A DNA stretch of 64,000 bases from Liolophura sinensis. Taxonomy: Eukaryota; Mollusca; Polyplacophora; Chitonida; Chitonidae. The notes under the pieces were generated by a model, which searched no databases, had not been told where the DNA came from, and worked only from the letters and a program-made list of their open reading frames with translations. The position numbers were made by a program, and so were the translations under genes. Below, piece after piece: positions 36,633 through 48,444 of the stretch (position 1 is its first letter; each line of letters opens with the position of its first letter). The stretch lies in the NCBI RefSeq assembly GCF_032854445.1, contig NC_088303.1, positions 32,493,501 through 32,557,500 on the forward strand, read 5' to 3'.

Positions 36633-37352
36633 CTTTGTGGACCTTAAAGGCCCTCGTGGAAGATCTTAATGTTAGTTATTCGTCTTTTACGACAAGCCTA
36701 AAGCTCTTAGACCCTGTTCTTTTCACCCTAGAGACGCGACGGGGACAGCGTGCTGCAGATTGTGGATTTAAATTTCAAATCGAACTTCCGCAAACGACTC
36801 GTGAATTGAAACAGCGGCGTATAAATATTGTGACTGCAGTACGTCCATTAAGACAAACCTCAAACACGTGGTCCTATAACAGTAGGCAGCTCTAATACGT
36901 AAACAAATTTATCTCTTTGGCGCTTTAACTGAAACTGCTCATTCCAACACCCAAGCTGACAGTGACCAATAGTATTCCTCTAACGGCTGAAAAGTTTTAG
37001 TCAGTAAGCCAGAGATCCTTCCTTAATGGTCTCTCCGTTTTTTAAAAGAAAAGCATTGTTCTAGTTCCAGAAAGATTACATTGTAAAGTATTTACTCTCC
37101 CCCGGGTTCGAAAATAGTCAACCCAGAACGTGAACGAGAAAGGAACCTACTGTTTACCATTAAGTTGCAAATCATGGTTACTTTCGTATACTGTCTTTAG
37201 ATGCTTTTTTTTCCCGTTGATTTCAGCCTTATTTCAGTCCCGTTGTGACAGTATCTGTCGTCCTCTGGATCTTGATCCTAAGCTACAACTGCCGTACAAA
37301 ATTATTACGATCTGTATTACGTAAGTAGGCTAAAATTTAAAAAAAAAATTAA

Positions 37353-37571
37353 TTTTTTGATAGAATTCATGGAGAATATGTATTGGTTAAAGCTAATGGG
37401 TCATCAATATACCGTCTACTAATGAATAATGACGAATCCTTAAATGATCACTATTTAGTAATTTCTGCATATAATCGTATTCATAAAAGTCAAGTATGTC
37501 CCTATCATAAACTAGCCCATTTTGTATCCTCTGGAATACCAACGTTACATGTAGAACACTCAATATCTTAA
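37353..37571 (+). other. Unrecognised open stretch, possible coding remnant
   Basis: An open frame without a nearby ATG start runs from just after an in-frame TAA to a TAA at 37569-37571, about 70 codons. Its composition is protein-like (few low-complexity runs, mixed polar and hydrophobic residues, e.g. NDHYLVISAYNRIHKS). It lies on the strand opposite to the GPCR, inside its intron, in A/T-rich DNA. I recognise no family. It may be an exon of a nested gene, a transposon remnant or chance. Confidence 0.2.
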
Positions 37572-37875
37572 AATTCGGATAAAATAAAATATGTAAGAAT
37601 TTGAAATGAACATTTACAACCCCAATAGGATAATGAAAACCTATTGGCTTGTTTACATAGTTATTGTAAGCTATTTAAGCTCTTTGCTGTTAACATCTCA
37701 CGTTAATTTTCGGGAAATTTTTTTCCTTCATTTCTTGAAGTTTACACATGTGTGATGCACTAATGTTATGGCGAAGTACTGACTTCATATCCTCAGGTAA
37801 CCTTGAATGTCACTATAAAGCATCTCCACACCTGCTCGTAATCAGCGTCTATAGACTATGATATTTTGTCGGATG

Positions 37876-37877
<2 letters not shown>

Positions 37878-37924
<47 letters not shown>
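37878..37924. repeat. (TA)n microsatellite
   Basis: About 23 uninterrupted TA dinucleotides inside the GPCR intron. Confidence 0.95.
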
Positions 37925-37926
<2 letters not shown>

Positions 37927-38505
37927 ATTATGTTCTTATATCCTGAATTTCATTGCGAACCGGCATTTAAACCGCTTTAACTAATGGAGGATAGCCTGAA
38001 TCTTGGATTTACTTTAAGCGTATTAGTGAAAACAATTATTTTTCGGTGACGCATTGAATAGCAGCACGATGATTAAATGAATATTATCTAAACGTGCTAT
38101 ACTACTGTGACGTAAAGCAACAGCGTTGACAATCGCTTACATAGAACATGGTATTTTTCAGATTTGTCTTAATATGTCAGTCATAAAAAATGGCCTCAAC
38201 CTTTTATACAGTAGCAGAGCCCATGAGGAAATCTTCAACCACTTCCACCCACACGGACATGGAATACAAACAAACCGCAATACAATATTTCGACATATAT
38301 TGCAGTTGTGGAGAGCAAAACCGAAGAAATATTACTTTGTATGACGACGTAACACTGATCTACTCTCTACTTGTCGTGTCAATCGATAAGCTTGGTTTAC
38401 TGCAATGAAAGCAACAAATTTACTCTCTAATATGCTCGCAAAGACAAACATACACAATGGTCATTCCGATCTAAAGGTCAAAATGAGCTCAGCATATGTA
38501 CTTAC

Positions 38506-38830
38506 ATAATGTTTCCCCAAAGTACCAAACATCTTGAGAGTAAACGTCGACCCAAGCCGATGGCATGCATACGATGATGACCAACAAGTCGGCGATACAC
38601 AGGCTGATGAGGAAGTAATTCACCGAGGTCCTCAAAGTTCGGCCCCTGAGTACCACGGCTGTGACCAGCAGGTTACCGGCCACTCCGAATAGGAATATTA
38701 GCGAGAAAAGCAGGGACAACAGAACAACCAGATAAAGCGGCGGTTCCGGCACCGGCAGCCCCGGAAGCTGACTGGCATTGGCCGTGGCTTCCGTCCATGT
38801 TTGGGTGATATTCAGCGCACTACTCGACAT
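38506..38830 (-). CDS. Class A peptide-type GPCR, exon 1 (N-terminus to TM2/ECL1)
   Basis: First coding exon of a rhodopsin-class G-protein-coupled receptor at the plasma membrane. The ATG at 38830 has A at -3 (GGAACCATGT) and an in-frame TAG three codons upstream (38837-38839), which fixes the start within this exon. It encodes 108 full codons plus one base. The extracellular N-terminus carries two N-glycosylation sequons (N7-I-T, N18-A-S). TM1 spans about residues 31-61 with the family Asn N53 in GNLLV; TM2 spans about 70-92 with S-L-C-I-A-D-L and Asp D81. Trp102 in ECL1 sits in the usual W-x-F/Y-G context (VWYFGE). The exon ends at a consensus donor GTAAGT (38505 down to 38500) in phase 1. 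Joined to the exon at 34844-35982 the reading frame continues and rebuilds the conserved TM3 cysteine. Any 5' UTR exons and the promoter upstream of 38840 were not identified. Confidence 0.93.
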
Positions 38831-40610
38831 GGTTCCCTATCAAACATGTGTGGAAGTGTCCACGGTGCTGTGGTACCGTGATGACCGCGGTCTGTCTCCG
38901 CCTTAGTCGGCAATTGGGCCAGATGCCGAGGAGCCAATCAATAAAACATGTAGTCCTCAACAGCGTATACTTGAATTTGTATGATAAAGAAAGACACGCA
39001 ATGCTAGCAAACTTGACAACACCCCTTTCCTCTTCCCCATCTAGCTGGTTGTTTTATTGTTGAGGCCAATAACGTGTTCGTTCACTGGGGAATATACTCC
39101 TCAACACGGATGCAAACGTCCATCATGCTGTAGAATGGCATCCATACGTCCTCAACAACGGTTCACAGGTAACAGGTGTGCCGACTTCGATCCCACGGCA
39201 AAGAAATCGTCATGAACACGCAAGTCAATGCAGGCTGGCATCAGGCTCTCGGCCTTACATCAATATATACTTTGATGATAAATGATCGGAGCATAATGGC
39301 CCATGATAGCAAATATTGCGTACATAAATACTTACTCATAGCTAAACAAGATTAGATGAACTACTCCATTCAGCAACAGCAAAAATGCTTGGTCTTCCAC
39401 GCATGTACAGTCAAAGGCTCTCATATGGTACCCGCAATTATTTTATTTTTTTCTAAAAAAAAGGTACGTATTTTTGTCAAATGTGGACAAAGCTGATACC
39501 GCAACATTTTGAATCAGGTTCAGATGAACAGCGGCACTGGGTGAATATTCCTGCTTGAGCACATGTGACTAGAATTATAGTTCCGGGTAATATCACTTTG
39601 TTTCACCGTCTTCTGTCTTGTTCACATTCTTTTCTCTCAGAAAGAAATGGCTAGAGGGAAATAGAGACGACACTTCCTGTCACACCAGCACGATACATCC
39701 TGACACAGCAATGCATATCCGAGATAATAGATTAACCTACTGTGGAAAGAAAACACCAGCTTGCAATTCATCGTTTCCATTAATTATTATTCCAACTGAC
39801 AAGCAACGCTGTCGTTTCACCCAACACGCCATTTTCACAAAGAAAACGGCGTACTTTCCCAAGAACACAATTGCCTGACAAGTACGACTGGCCTTGTATC
39901 AACGGTAAATGTATAGTGAGTTTGTATTAAACATCGGCATCGACACCAAGCTTCCTGCAAGAGGATGAATCATGAATGGAGTCAACCTCCACAGTTTTTT
40001 AAACAAGATTATCATTTGTGAAATAGTGGAGCTGTACGCTGAAAGACACCATAAAAGCGGAATTCGGAAGTGCAAGACTGTCTGAACAAATAAAAGGCAC
40101 CAGAGTAGAAACGTGACGCATACACCTGATGGTCAGCACGGTAATATTGATTAATCATTTATGGGTGTAGCTGGGTCAAAATAGGAATCAAGGTCAATAG
40201 ATTTAGTTATATCTGTGCCCATCACCTGTCAGGAAGTAGTTTTACTCCATTAATTATTGATAAATCATCCTTAATTACCGATTTGACCTCAGTGGAAGTA
40301 CCTAATGAAAGGCCATTTTATTAGATCACAGTAAATTAGGCGTAATTGGAGAACAATCGGGATAAAACAGACATCACGACTACGTTTCATATAACACGCC
40401 TTCGCAAGTATTTATTACAGGTCATTCTTGAACATGAAGTGTCTCCTAGCAAACCAGGATATAGACTGATATGTTTCAGAAGTTATCATATTAGTATGTT
40501 GCTGAATGTTTTGATAAGCGTCGAGGCTGATGTTTGTAAAGATTATTGTAAATAGACATCCTCTGATGTTTATACAGATTACTGTAAATAAACATCCTCT
40601 CCAGTCGTAC
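38831..40610. other. Upstream flank of the GPCR gene
   Basis: Should hold the 5' UTR and promoter of the minus-strand GPCR, but I identified no TATA box, initiator or upstream exon with confidence. Confidence 0.4.
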
Positions 40611-40611
40611 T

Positions 40612-40682
40612 TGTGCAGCAACCTGCGGATGGTCTTTCCCCTACCATAATATAGCTTAAAGCACCAATCAAATAAGTAAAAT
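40612..40682 (+). mobile_element. Short SINE fragment with internal deletion
   Basis: GCAACCTGCGGATGGTC, then TTTCCCCTACCATAAT, then AAGCACCAATCAAATAAGTA: a plus-strand SINE missing most of the 3' domain. Confidence 0.75.
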
Positions 40683-40689
40683 AGACACT

Positions 40690-42759
40690 AATAGATATAA
40701 AAGGCTATATTGTGCGTCTTCAATTAAATTATTCATACAAACTATTGAAACGAACAAGGTTACATCCTCCATAAAGGCTGGAACCACAAGATTGCCCAAA
40801 GATTGATGGCACATATGTTCATAGTGCAAAAACTGTTTTAAAAAATCGGCCTCATTTTGTTCATTTCTGCAGAGCACCTCTGTCGGATTCAAGATCCGTA
40901 CAACCTACACAATCAGTACAATCCAGGAATTACGTCCTTTTTCTTCCTTTTTTTCTTTGGTTTCTTTTTTTTTTTTTTTTTTTTTTTGGTTTTTCAGTAT
41001 TTTCCTTTGCGGAAATACTTCCTAAAGGTTTTTACATCAGCTAAGATTACATGAGAGTAAAAGTTCACGTGAAAGCCACACGTCAATGCAATACGGCATA
41101 ATATATTCTTCACTTTTCCTAATTTCGTTCCTTATTTACTTTATTAATTCCTTAGTGGTTTGTGTTAACCGTTGTTGATCGGTTGGTATATGAATGTCAG
41201 TTTTAAAAACCTACTACATTGTGAAGCTTTAAGATATGACACTAAATTCACCTTAAACAAAGTGATTGGCATTATGTTTGCTTTGGTATGGTACTAATTG
41301 CATTGCGATTACAATTTTTCCGCCTGCGCAGACATATTCTTCAGTGGCTTGAAACGCCACTCAGAAGACTTTCTGTAATGATGAGGTCTATGTATTACTA
41401 GGATTAATATATCGTTATCATGTTTTAGATCCATTTCACAGAGGATGAAACATATGCAAGGATCACATCTTTGTCACATTCCTGAACGAAGATTGTTTTG
41501 CTTTAATACGGGTATATTCCATCAATATGACCTTTAATGAGGCTGTCCTGTAAACATGTTGTGAATTCCTTTTAAAAATGCACCAAATCTGACACACAGG
41601 TAGTACTCTTTACTCATCGTATTCTGAACAAATCTGGTATCTGAGCCATCGCAAGTTGTACCCCTGATAGGTTTAAAGGTCACCTGACCAGGTCATTACT
41701 TATAATGATAGCCTGGTACACACTGAAGCTGAACTTACAATCGATGGCAAATACAGTTGGCATATTGTAGGAAACTGTGCCGAGTTCGAAAGTTGATGTG
41801 ACAGATATATGCATCGCTGCATCAGTAGGATTTTCGACGTTTTCCCACAGTTCCTCAGACGATTTCGTGACAATAGGTTCAGCTTATTTAATGGTCCCTG
41901 GTCAAAGCTTCCATTCTTTCCATATAACATCCAAACATATCTTTTTTCGTGATCTATAGCTTTGTCTATATATGACGTATCAGATGTCCAACAATGATCC
42001 AACAACCAAACCATGGAATCCTTGATTAAAGGACCTTGAACGCAGACATCTATGAATATTCCCCAATGGTAAAATATCGGGGAAGCAAAGATTTAGTGAA
42101 ACTTGCGTTGATATCTGATAGCTAATGAATTACGAAACCACAAACTGTTTGCTCTTGTATCAACTATGCTAATCTTGGACAACGAGGAGGTGTTGAGCGA
42201 ACCCTGACTGGGTGCGAAGTTGCGCTGCATAGACAGTTTTGCGTTCCTTAATTTTAATCCTCTATCTAGGTTATTTTGTCCAGAAAGTGTGATGATTTAC
42301 TGTCTACAATTTTGCAGTTTTATTGGACGGCAGTTTCTAACAGTTCACCTCAGTCTGTTCTCAATTCAAGGCAAAAATGTTTTATTGCGAAAATGAACGT
42401 GAACCTTTCATATTCGGCTTTCCAAAATACTACTCCATTTTATTGTGAAGGTTCATTCTCGAATGGCTTGTAACTGCAATGAGAGTTATTTTAGTCTCGT
42501 CTATAGGAGTTCTCGCGAGAACACGATTGGAGCCGCTATGTAAAGTCACGGAATCTGTCCAGAAATATGGACTCCAGAATGCAGTTGGCGTTTTTCTGAA
42601 TAAACAAATTGCTTGAGCAGAACGGGTGGAAATACTAATCTATTAATGAACACCCATGGCAGTCTAGAGAGATTTAACCATACCTGTATCTGTATTTGAC
42701 AGAAGATTATGTGCCATGGACTCAATAAGTAGACTCTATAATAGTCTTTACCGACACAC
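40690..42759. other. Non-coding, with a poly(T) run and one hairpin
   Basis: A T-rich run at 40940-40988 is interrupted by G. AGTGGC-TTGAAAC-GCCACT (41344-41362) is a 6-bp hairpin. One block A copy lies at 41150-41245. No gene recognised. Confidence 0.55.
41150..41245 (+). repeat. Isolated copy of block A
   Basis: TTAGTGGTTTGTGTTAACCG and GATCGGTTGGTATATGAATG match block A of the 9-20 kb units, so block A is also dispersed. Confidence 0.55.
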
Positions 42760-44629
42760 TAATCTGCTCATCACGGGGTGATGTTATCAGCCGCAGGGCC
42801 AAGATGGTGTGACACTGCGTTTAACGTGTTTTTAATAAAAAAAACCTTCCTCATCGCTGTTCTCGTTAAGGATTAATTAAGCACTTCTGTGAACGTACCT
42901 TAATCCCGCGAGAATCGAACAGAACCAGATTTATGGACAAAAAAAAGTTACATTATTCTCTCAACAAACTTCAGTATTTCTTGTGTTTTTATTTCCTTGC
43001 TTTCTTAATGGCTGATGGAAATCGTGAATTTTTCAGTTTTTCCCGTGGATTCATATAAAATATGAAAGACATTGTAATAGTTTTGTTTTAATATTTTTGA
43101 ACGCTGTCAAAGATTTAGGCATTTGGGTGGTTTATCCTTAAAGGTTGTGCTGTCGTCAAAGGTTGATAAACGAGCCGTTCAACTCTTCCTCTAAATTGTT
43201 GGCCAATATTGCCCTGTGCTGATGAGTTTCAAACGATAACCAATTCCAGTGCCTGAGATGAATGCACCGTTTTAGTGTCTTATCACGGACATCAGCCTTG
43301 GCGCGGATGACAACCCTGAATGAAACATTTATAACCATTAATGTCACTGGACATTCGACAACAAGGTAACAAGAAACAAGCTTAAATGCTTAAAAGGTAC
43401 ATGTCGATTCTCAGTGAAATCCCATCATTATACTGTGCGTAGAAGAAAACACATTCATTAGCTTGATGAGGGATGAGTGTTATCCAAAAAGCTTAACTAA
43501 GATGAAAAGCATGCTTAGTGTCATTAGCTAGCACTAAGGGCATGTGTACCCTCACCCGGCCGGGCTGACCTCGTGACCTCCTGACTAGCACATCACATTT
43601 TCAGTGATGTATATCTGAGGAGGGTCCAGTACTCGAAGACTGATGAAACAATAGCCCACAAAAAGCTTCATTAAAAGACATTTCAACTTTTTACAAATTT
43701 CAACTGCCTCCTTCAAAATAGTCATCTAGTCCCCTACACTAGCGCATTGACATTTCTAACTTTCGCGTGGTACAATGCCATACCACCACATGCAGCTCGC
43801 ACTTTTCTCTACAGCATATCAAAAAATCAACTTAGCGTGAACACCATTATTTGGAGCTGTGGTTGTTGAAAGTAAATTCATTGCATTTTGTTACTGTGGT
43901 AAAGTCCAGGGAGGTAGGAAGTAACGGTGGCAAAACAGTTTTCAGTTTTACCCAAAAAAGACAAAATTCTGACATATTTTAACTAGGTGCAAACCAAAAG
44001 TGTAGAAATATATAGTTCATCAACATCCTGAAATGTCTGTATGGCAGTAATACCGAATCAGTGCTTCTTTACTCAGTTCGAAGGCAAATCTTGGACCCAA
44101 TTGCCTGAATTGCGCATGTTGCCAGCGTCTATTCAACTTTCGAAGGCACACCATGAAGGTCATAGCATAGCTGCTCTTCAGCCTGGCCCGTTTCTGAAAT
44201 AACAGTTCACAAAATTCCAATGCTCATGTAGGTATTTGTGCCTTTGCCTTTGTGACTTTTGGGTTATACTTACAGTCCGGGTATTTTTCTATAAAATCTC
44301 GTACAGGATTTTTCCCCGAATGAATGATTCTCTAGAACGACGCAACGATTACTAATTCTTTTGACCCTTTCACTTCAAATTATACCCATGAATTCATGCA
44401 ACATGAAAACTTATTCTCTCTATCTTTCGAGGGTAAAAAATAGAATTCATCCTTCACTTTATAAAATGGTATAAAAAAACAATCAGTTGCAAAATTCACT
44501 GACAATTTTCCTCGTTTCTACTTTAGTGCCATACTTGTGACTATCCACTTTTTAGAATGCCATTGATCAGCTCACGAAAAGAATTGTATAAAGGTTAGAC
44601 AACACAGCCATTTGATTAATACCAAAAAA

Positions 44630-44700
44630 TACTATTTATACGTTGTGTACTAACGCCCAACTCAGAATATTTCTCATTTACGACGACGGTCTGTAGAATG
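44630..44700 (-). mobile_element. SINE 3'-end fragment
   Basis: TATACGTTGTGTACTAACGC, CCAACTCAGAATATTTCTCA and TTTACGACGACGG match the last part of the SINE on the minus strand, diverged. Confidence 0.5.
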
Positions 44701-44799
44701 GATGAATTAAACCGGAAAGACCGCATTAAACCGCTTCTCTCTTGTTTGTTACCGGCTTTATTTGTTATTTGTATCATTTCTTACATACCTTTGTCTTTG

Positions 44800-44905
44800 G
44801 GAGTTAGTGTTAAACGTTGTTTTGAAAATGGATCTTGCCATTATTGACTTGGAACGCCTTTTACGGACTACGAATGGTATATGAATGTCGGACTTGACGT
44901 TTATA
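44800..44905 (+). repeat. Isolated copy of block A
   Basis: GTTAGTGTTAAACGTTG, GACTTGGAACGCCTTTTACG and GAATGGTATATGAATGTCGG match block A. Confidence 0.55.
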
Positions 44906-45257
44906 TTTTACACGTTTTCGAAGGATCGGTCGCATGAATTTCTTCTTAACGTCTTCCTCTTGTCTTATGATTTTTAGTCCAAAATATCAGTAGAATGTAT
45001 CTTTCCAGACCACCGCCATTAGCTAATCGGTTACTCGTTACTGAATGAAGATAGTAAGGCAGGATCGATTGTTCTCTAAAGCGATACTCATTATTTTTCA
45101 TTGATACAATTGAGGTCAGTTTTTTAGTCGCAGAAACTCAACTAACCCTCGGTAAAACCAACGATCGTTGGTACGTTACAGCCAAACTTTGTCACGCGTG
45201 ATCTGTTAGTCCGTCGGTCACTGGTTATCCGGCAGATTTTTTTTACACCAATTTATC

Positions 45258-45595
45258 GTAATGTTTATTTATTTCATTGGTGTTTTATGTCGTACTAGAG
45301 ATACTTCATTTATACGATGCAACCTGCGGATGGTCGTGGGTTTCCCCCGGGCTCTGCCCGGTTTCCACCCACCATAATGCTGGCCGTCGTCGTATAAGTG
45401 AAATATTCTTGAGTACGGCGTAAAACACCAATCAAATAAATAAATAAATAAATTTATACGATGCAGGCAACCAGGCAAAAGCTCGTCATCATTCGCAGGG
45501 TACTGGCAGTACAACAGGAAAAGATTCCAGCATGAGCTAGACAAACTCCCAGCTACTGAGTTGCAGAGAGGCTCCTCAGTCATTCTGCTGTCCTT
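45258..45595 (-). mobile_element. Older SINE split by a younger SINE
   Basis: The 3' end of a minus-strand SINE (TTTATTTCATTGGTGTTTTA ... TTCATTTATACGATGC, to 45321) continues after the inserted copy at 45466 with GGCAACCAGGC, GATTCCAGCATGAGCTAGAC and AGAGAGGCTCCTCAGTCATT. It is the host of the nested insertion at 45322-45451. Confidence 0.85.
45322..45451 (+). mobile_element. Younger 5'-truncated SINE nested in older SINE, 14-bp TSD
   Basis: A clean 3' half (ACCTGCGGATGGTCGTGGGT to CACCAATC-(AAAT)n). Perfect 14-bp direct repeats ATTTATACGATGCA at 45308-45321 and 45452-45465 flank it; both lie in the older, oppositely oriented SINE. Confidence 0.95.
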
Positions 45596-46404
45596 GCAAG
45601 TTCTTGACCGTTTTGGATTCAGTGTTCCAAAGTGAATCGAAGCTTAATGCATTTCATCACCATAACAAGTTACATATCAAGTTTGAATTTCGGACTCCTG
45701 TGTCTAACTTGTACAAAATTATGCCCATTGTATTGAATTACAACTTGGTACATGATTTCACCATTACAAGATAAGATTAATCTTGAAGTTTTGGACCTGT
45801 TCGTCCAATTTCTTCTGGATTTGTTTCGTAAGCGATTCATTGTAATGAACAGGAATTTGCTACTTGGTACAGGGCTGTTTTGGACGTTTTTAACAGTATT
45901 TCCAGACTTTTTCAAAATGGTTCAGTGTGTTTAACTGAGATTTGATACATAGCTTTACCATGACAAATTGTTTAATTAACTCGTATGTTCATTAATCTTC
46001 CTACACCGTAAATAGGGCAAGTAAAAAACAAAGTCATGCACTGATGGGACTTTTGAAAAGAACCATAGTCTTCCTTTTTCTTCGATTCTGTCTGATTTTC
46101 AAGAAAACATTAGCTTCACCAGTACAGATGCATTCACTTTCTCCCAACTGTAGTTTGTAAACACATCTCCTGTCTGAAACCTGTCCTCGCTGTAACAAAA
46201 AGAAGGGAAGCCAAATATGTCAGACTCTCAAATTACTGTCCAAATACGTCAGTCTGGAGAAAACCTTTTACGAGTTTTAACGTTAGGCTGTCTGAGAGCT
46301 GTGGGTGGATCTTCCTGTTGATGAATTTCTCCATGCCGCGACGGACAATATATTTTGGGAAATTATTTATGAGTTGGTATTTTTATTTTCAGGTTCTGAG
46401 CTTT

Positions 46405-46490
46405 GATAAAGTTGACACTGACGTTAAAGAACAATCAAATAAATAACTAAATAGATAAATAAATTAAATAAATAAATAAATAAACCAAGG
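46405..46490 (+). mobile_element. SINE-like 3' tail
   Basis: TGACGTTAAAGAACAATCAA followed by an imperfect (AAAT)n tract. The same end type occurs at 56885-56915 (TGAAGAACAATCACTG-AAATAA), so it may be a third SINE subfamily. Confidence 0.5.
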
Positions 46491-46830
46491 TCAAAAGGAT
46501 TACGAGAGCTCGCTGACCAAATTCTCTAATGGGATCTCCAGGACAGCTACGTGTAGAATTCATTTGGCTGCGTCTTTTGTAAAGAACTTTCTAAGGTACA
46601 TCATGTGATGATGTTGTAACCTTTTCTAGGTTCACCCCTGTACCCGCCAACCAAACCCTGGGAAACATACACGGAAAAGTGTAAAACACTTTCAGTAAGG
46701 GGAATCAAATGGACAACGGTCAACTCTCAGATGGGTGCTTATGTGCATGATGCATTATTTATTTCTCGCTAGGTATTGTAGAGCTTTCAAGAAATACTGT
46801 TAATCGCCCGATATGTTTTAATTTACGTAA

Positions 46831-46858
46831 GCTATATATATATATATACATATATATT
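46831..46858. repeat. TA-rich microsatellite
   Basis: (TA)n with one CA interruption. Confidence 0.8.
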
Positions 46859-48172
46859 TGACAGCACCTAGATAGTTTGGACAAAGTCAGACTGTGCAAT
46901 AGCCTAATGAATTACTTGAATGGGGGTACATAGATATACATTTTTATTTCATGTGATAGATGGTCTTTCGTCTTACCCTAGTTCGGATTCTGTTTGCAGT
47001 CTGAAGTATTGGGTGATTTTAAAGACGTGCACCGTACAATACGGCTGACTAATATCGTTCCGGCCATTGTTTCCTGTTTACTGCGTTCTTCATACAAATG
47101 ATTGCGATGAAAACTGGAACAATAGGCTTAACTGATTACACAGAGGACAGCTGTCGGTTAGAAACACGTGACCATGGTTTACAACACGTAAGGAACACGT
47201 GACTCTCAGTCTATGGGAAAACTCATCGATGTCTGATCAAAACGAAAATTAGACGGATAATTGGAACGTTGTCTGTCCCAGACCCCGATAGGGCTCACCT
47301 GATTGACTCCATGATCAATTCACACAATCTTTGTCAAGGTAAATTAGCGAAGCCATACATGCGTAGAGCACTTGGACGGTCTCTTCGAGTATGGCGTACC
47401 CATCTTCATGCGCAAGAAAACCTATAACTCTAGATGATAAACACAAGTACGGGTATACACGGTGTAGAATAATTTCGAATCTGCATAATAACAATGTATG
47501 ATGTGAGCACTTTTTTAAATCAGTATTCTGTTAATCTTCAATCTAATGTTACACCCCTTGCACCACTCCCATGTCTCCCCTCAAAAGGTTTGAGAATGGG
47601 ACAAAGGCTTAGTGATGAAAATTTTTAATACGGTTGCAAGCTACTACATGGTAAACAAGTCCCGGACAACCAAAGTTTATTTGTTTCTCCTTTGATATAC
47701 TAGCTCCAACAACACGAGTGTAGAATTACCGGCCAATTTGAAATGAAAATGGCACATGTAACGTGCCCGACCGATCTGTTTGTCAAGCAGGTTGTCAACC
47801 TCAGTGACACTGTCAAACAAATTGGCACTCTAAACAAAGGACGACCTTATTGTTTCCTTTATTTTGGGTATCACAGACTGTGTATGCCCCTACCTAATGG
47901 CAATTAAACGTACATCTGAGACATAAGCTAAAATTTACACACCGATCCTGATTACCTAAACCAGCTGAGCCTTCACCAACGCTATCAGTGGGCATGTAAC
48001 CTGGTGTATCTATGTGGCACCTGGCGTTCAGATAAACGGTTACGTTCCTTGTGTAGCGATGTAGAGGCGATGATAGGTTGCGTGGACGTAGATTACAGGT
48101 AGGGCGGGCGTAAACAGATAACAGGTTGTCAACGAAATACCCAAGAAGAGACACAAGAGTCGCGTGTTTAAG

Positions 48173-48444
48173 TATTTATTATTTATTTATTTGATTGGTG
48201 TTTTACGCCGTACTCAAGAATGTTTCACTTATACGACGGCAGCCAGCATTATGGTGGGTGGAAACCAGGCAGAGCCGGAGGATACCCACGACCAACTGCA
48301 GGTTGCTGGTAAACCTTCCCACGTACAGCTGGAGAGGAGCCAGCTTGAGCTGGACTCGAACTCACAGCGACCGCATTGGTGAGAGACTCCTGGGTCATTA
48401 CGCTGCGCTAGCGTGCTAACCAACTGAGCCACAGAGGGCCCCGT
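48173..48444 (-). mobile_element. Full-length (AAAT)-tailed SINE with TSD and empty paralogous sites
   Basis: A complete minus-strand copy from (TTTA)n/TTGATTGGTGTTTTACGCCG to the head complement CAACTGAGCCACAGAGGGCC. Flanked by GTGTTTAAG at 48164-48172 and 48445-48453. The duplicated blocks ending near 52880 and 55010 lack it at the corresponding place. Confidence 0.93.

Larger units (their letters stand above)
35983..38505 (-). other. GPCR intron (2,523 bp, phase 1)
   Basis: Bounded by GTAAGT at the donor and TTTCAG at the acceptor on the minus strand. It splits the first and second base of the codon for TM3 Cys109. It carries a SINE on the opposite strand (36389-36632), an A/T-rich open stretch (37353-37571) and a (TA)n tract (37878-37924). 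No other exon-like stretch was recognised inside it. Confidence 0.88.
42760..48163 (+). repeat. Large duplicated block, copy 1
   Basis: Shares ordered blocks with 49545-52880: GTGATGTTATCAGCC (42779), TTGCCCTGTGCTGATGAGTT (43209), GGACATTCGACAACAAGG (43350), AAAGCTTAACTAAGATGAAA-AGCATGC (43490), CTTCACTTTATAAAATG (44453), GAAGTATTGGGTGATT (47004), AAGCTAAAATTTACACACCG (47926) and CCAGCTGAGCCTTCACC. About 2 kb between 44600 and 46600 (SINEs and unique sequence) is absent from copy 2. No gene recognised. Confidence 0.75.

Noticed and set aside
41300-41365. Second hammerhead-like motif (minus strand CTGAAGA ... GAAA)
   Set aside because: Stem II does not start at the core, the upstream bases form their own hairpin, and no Penelope coding sequence is nearby.
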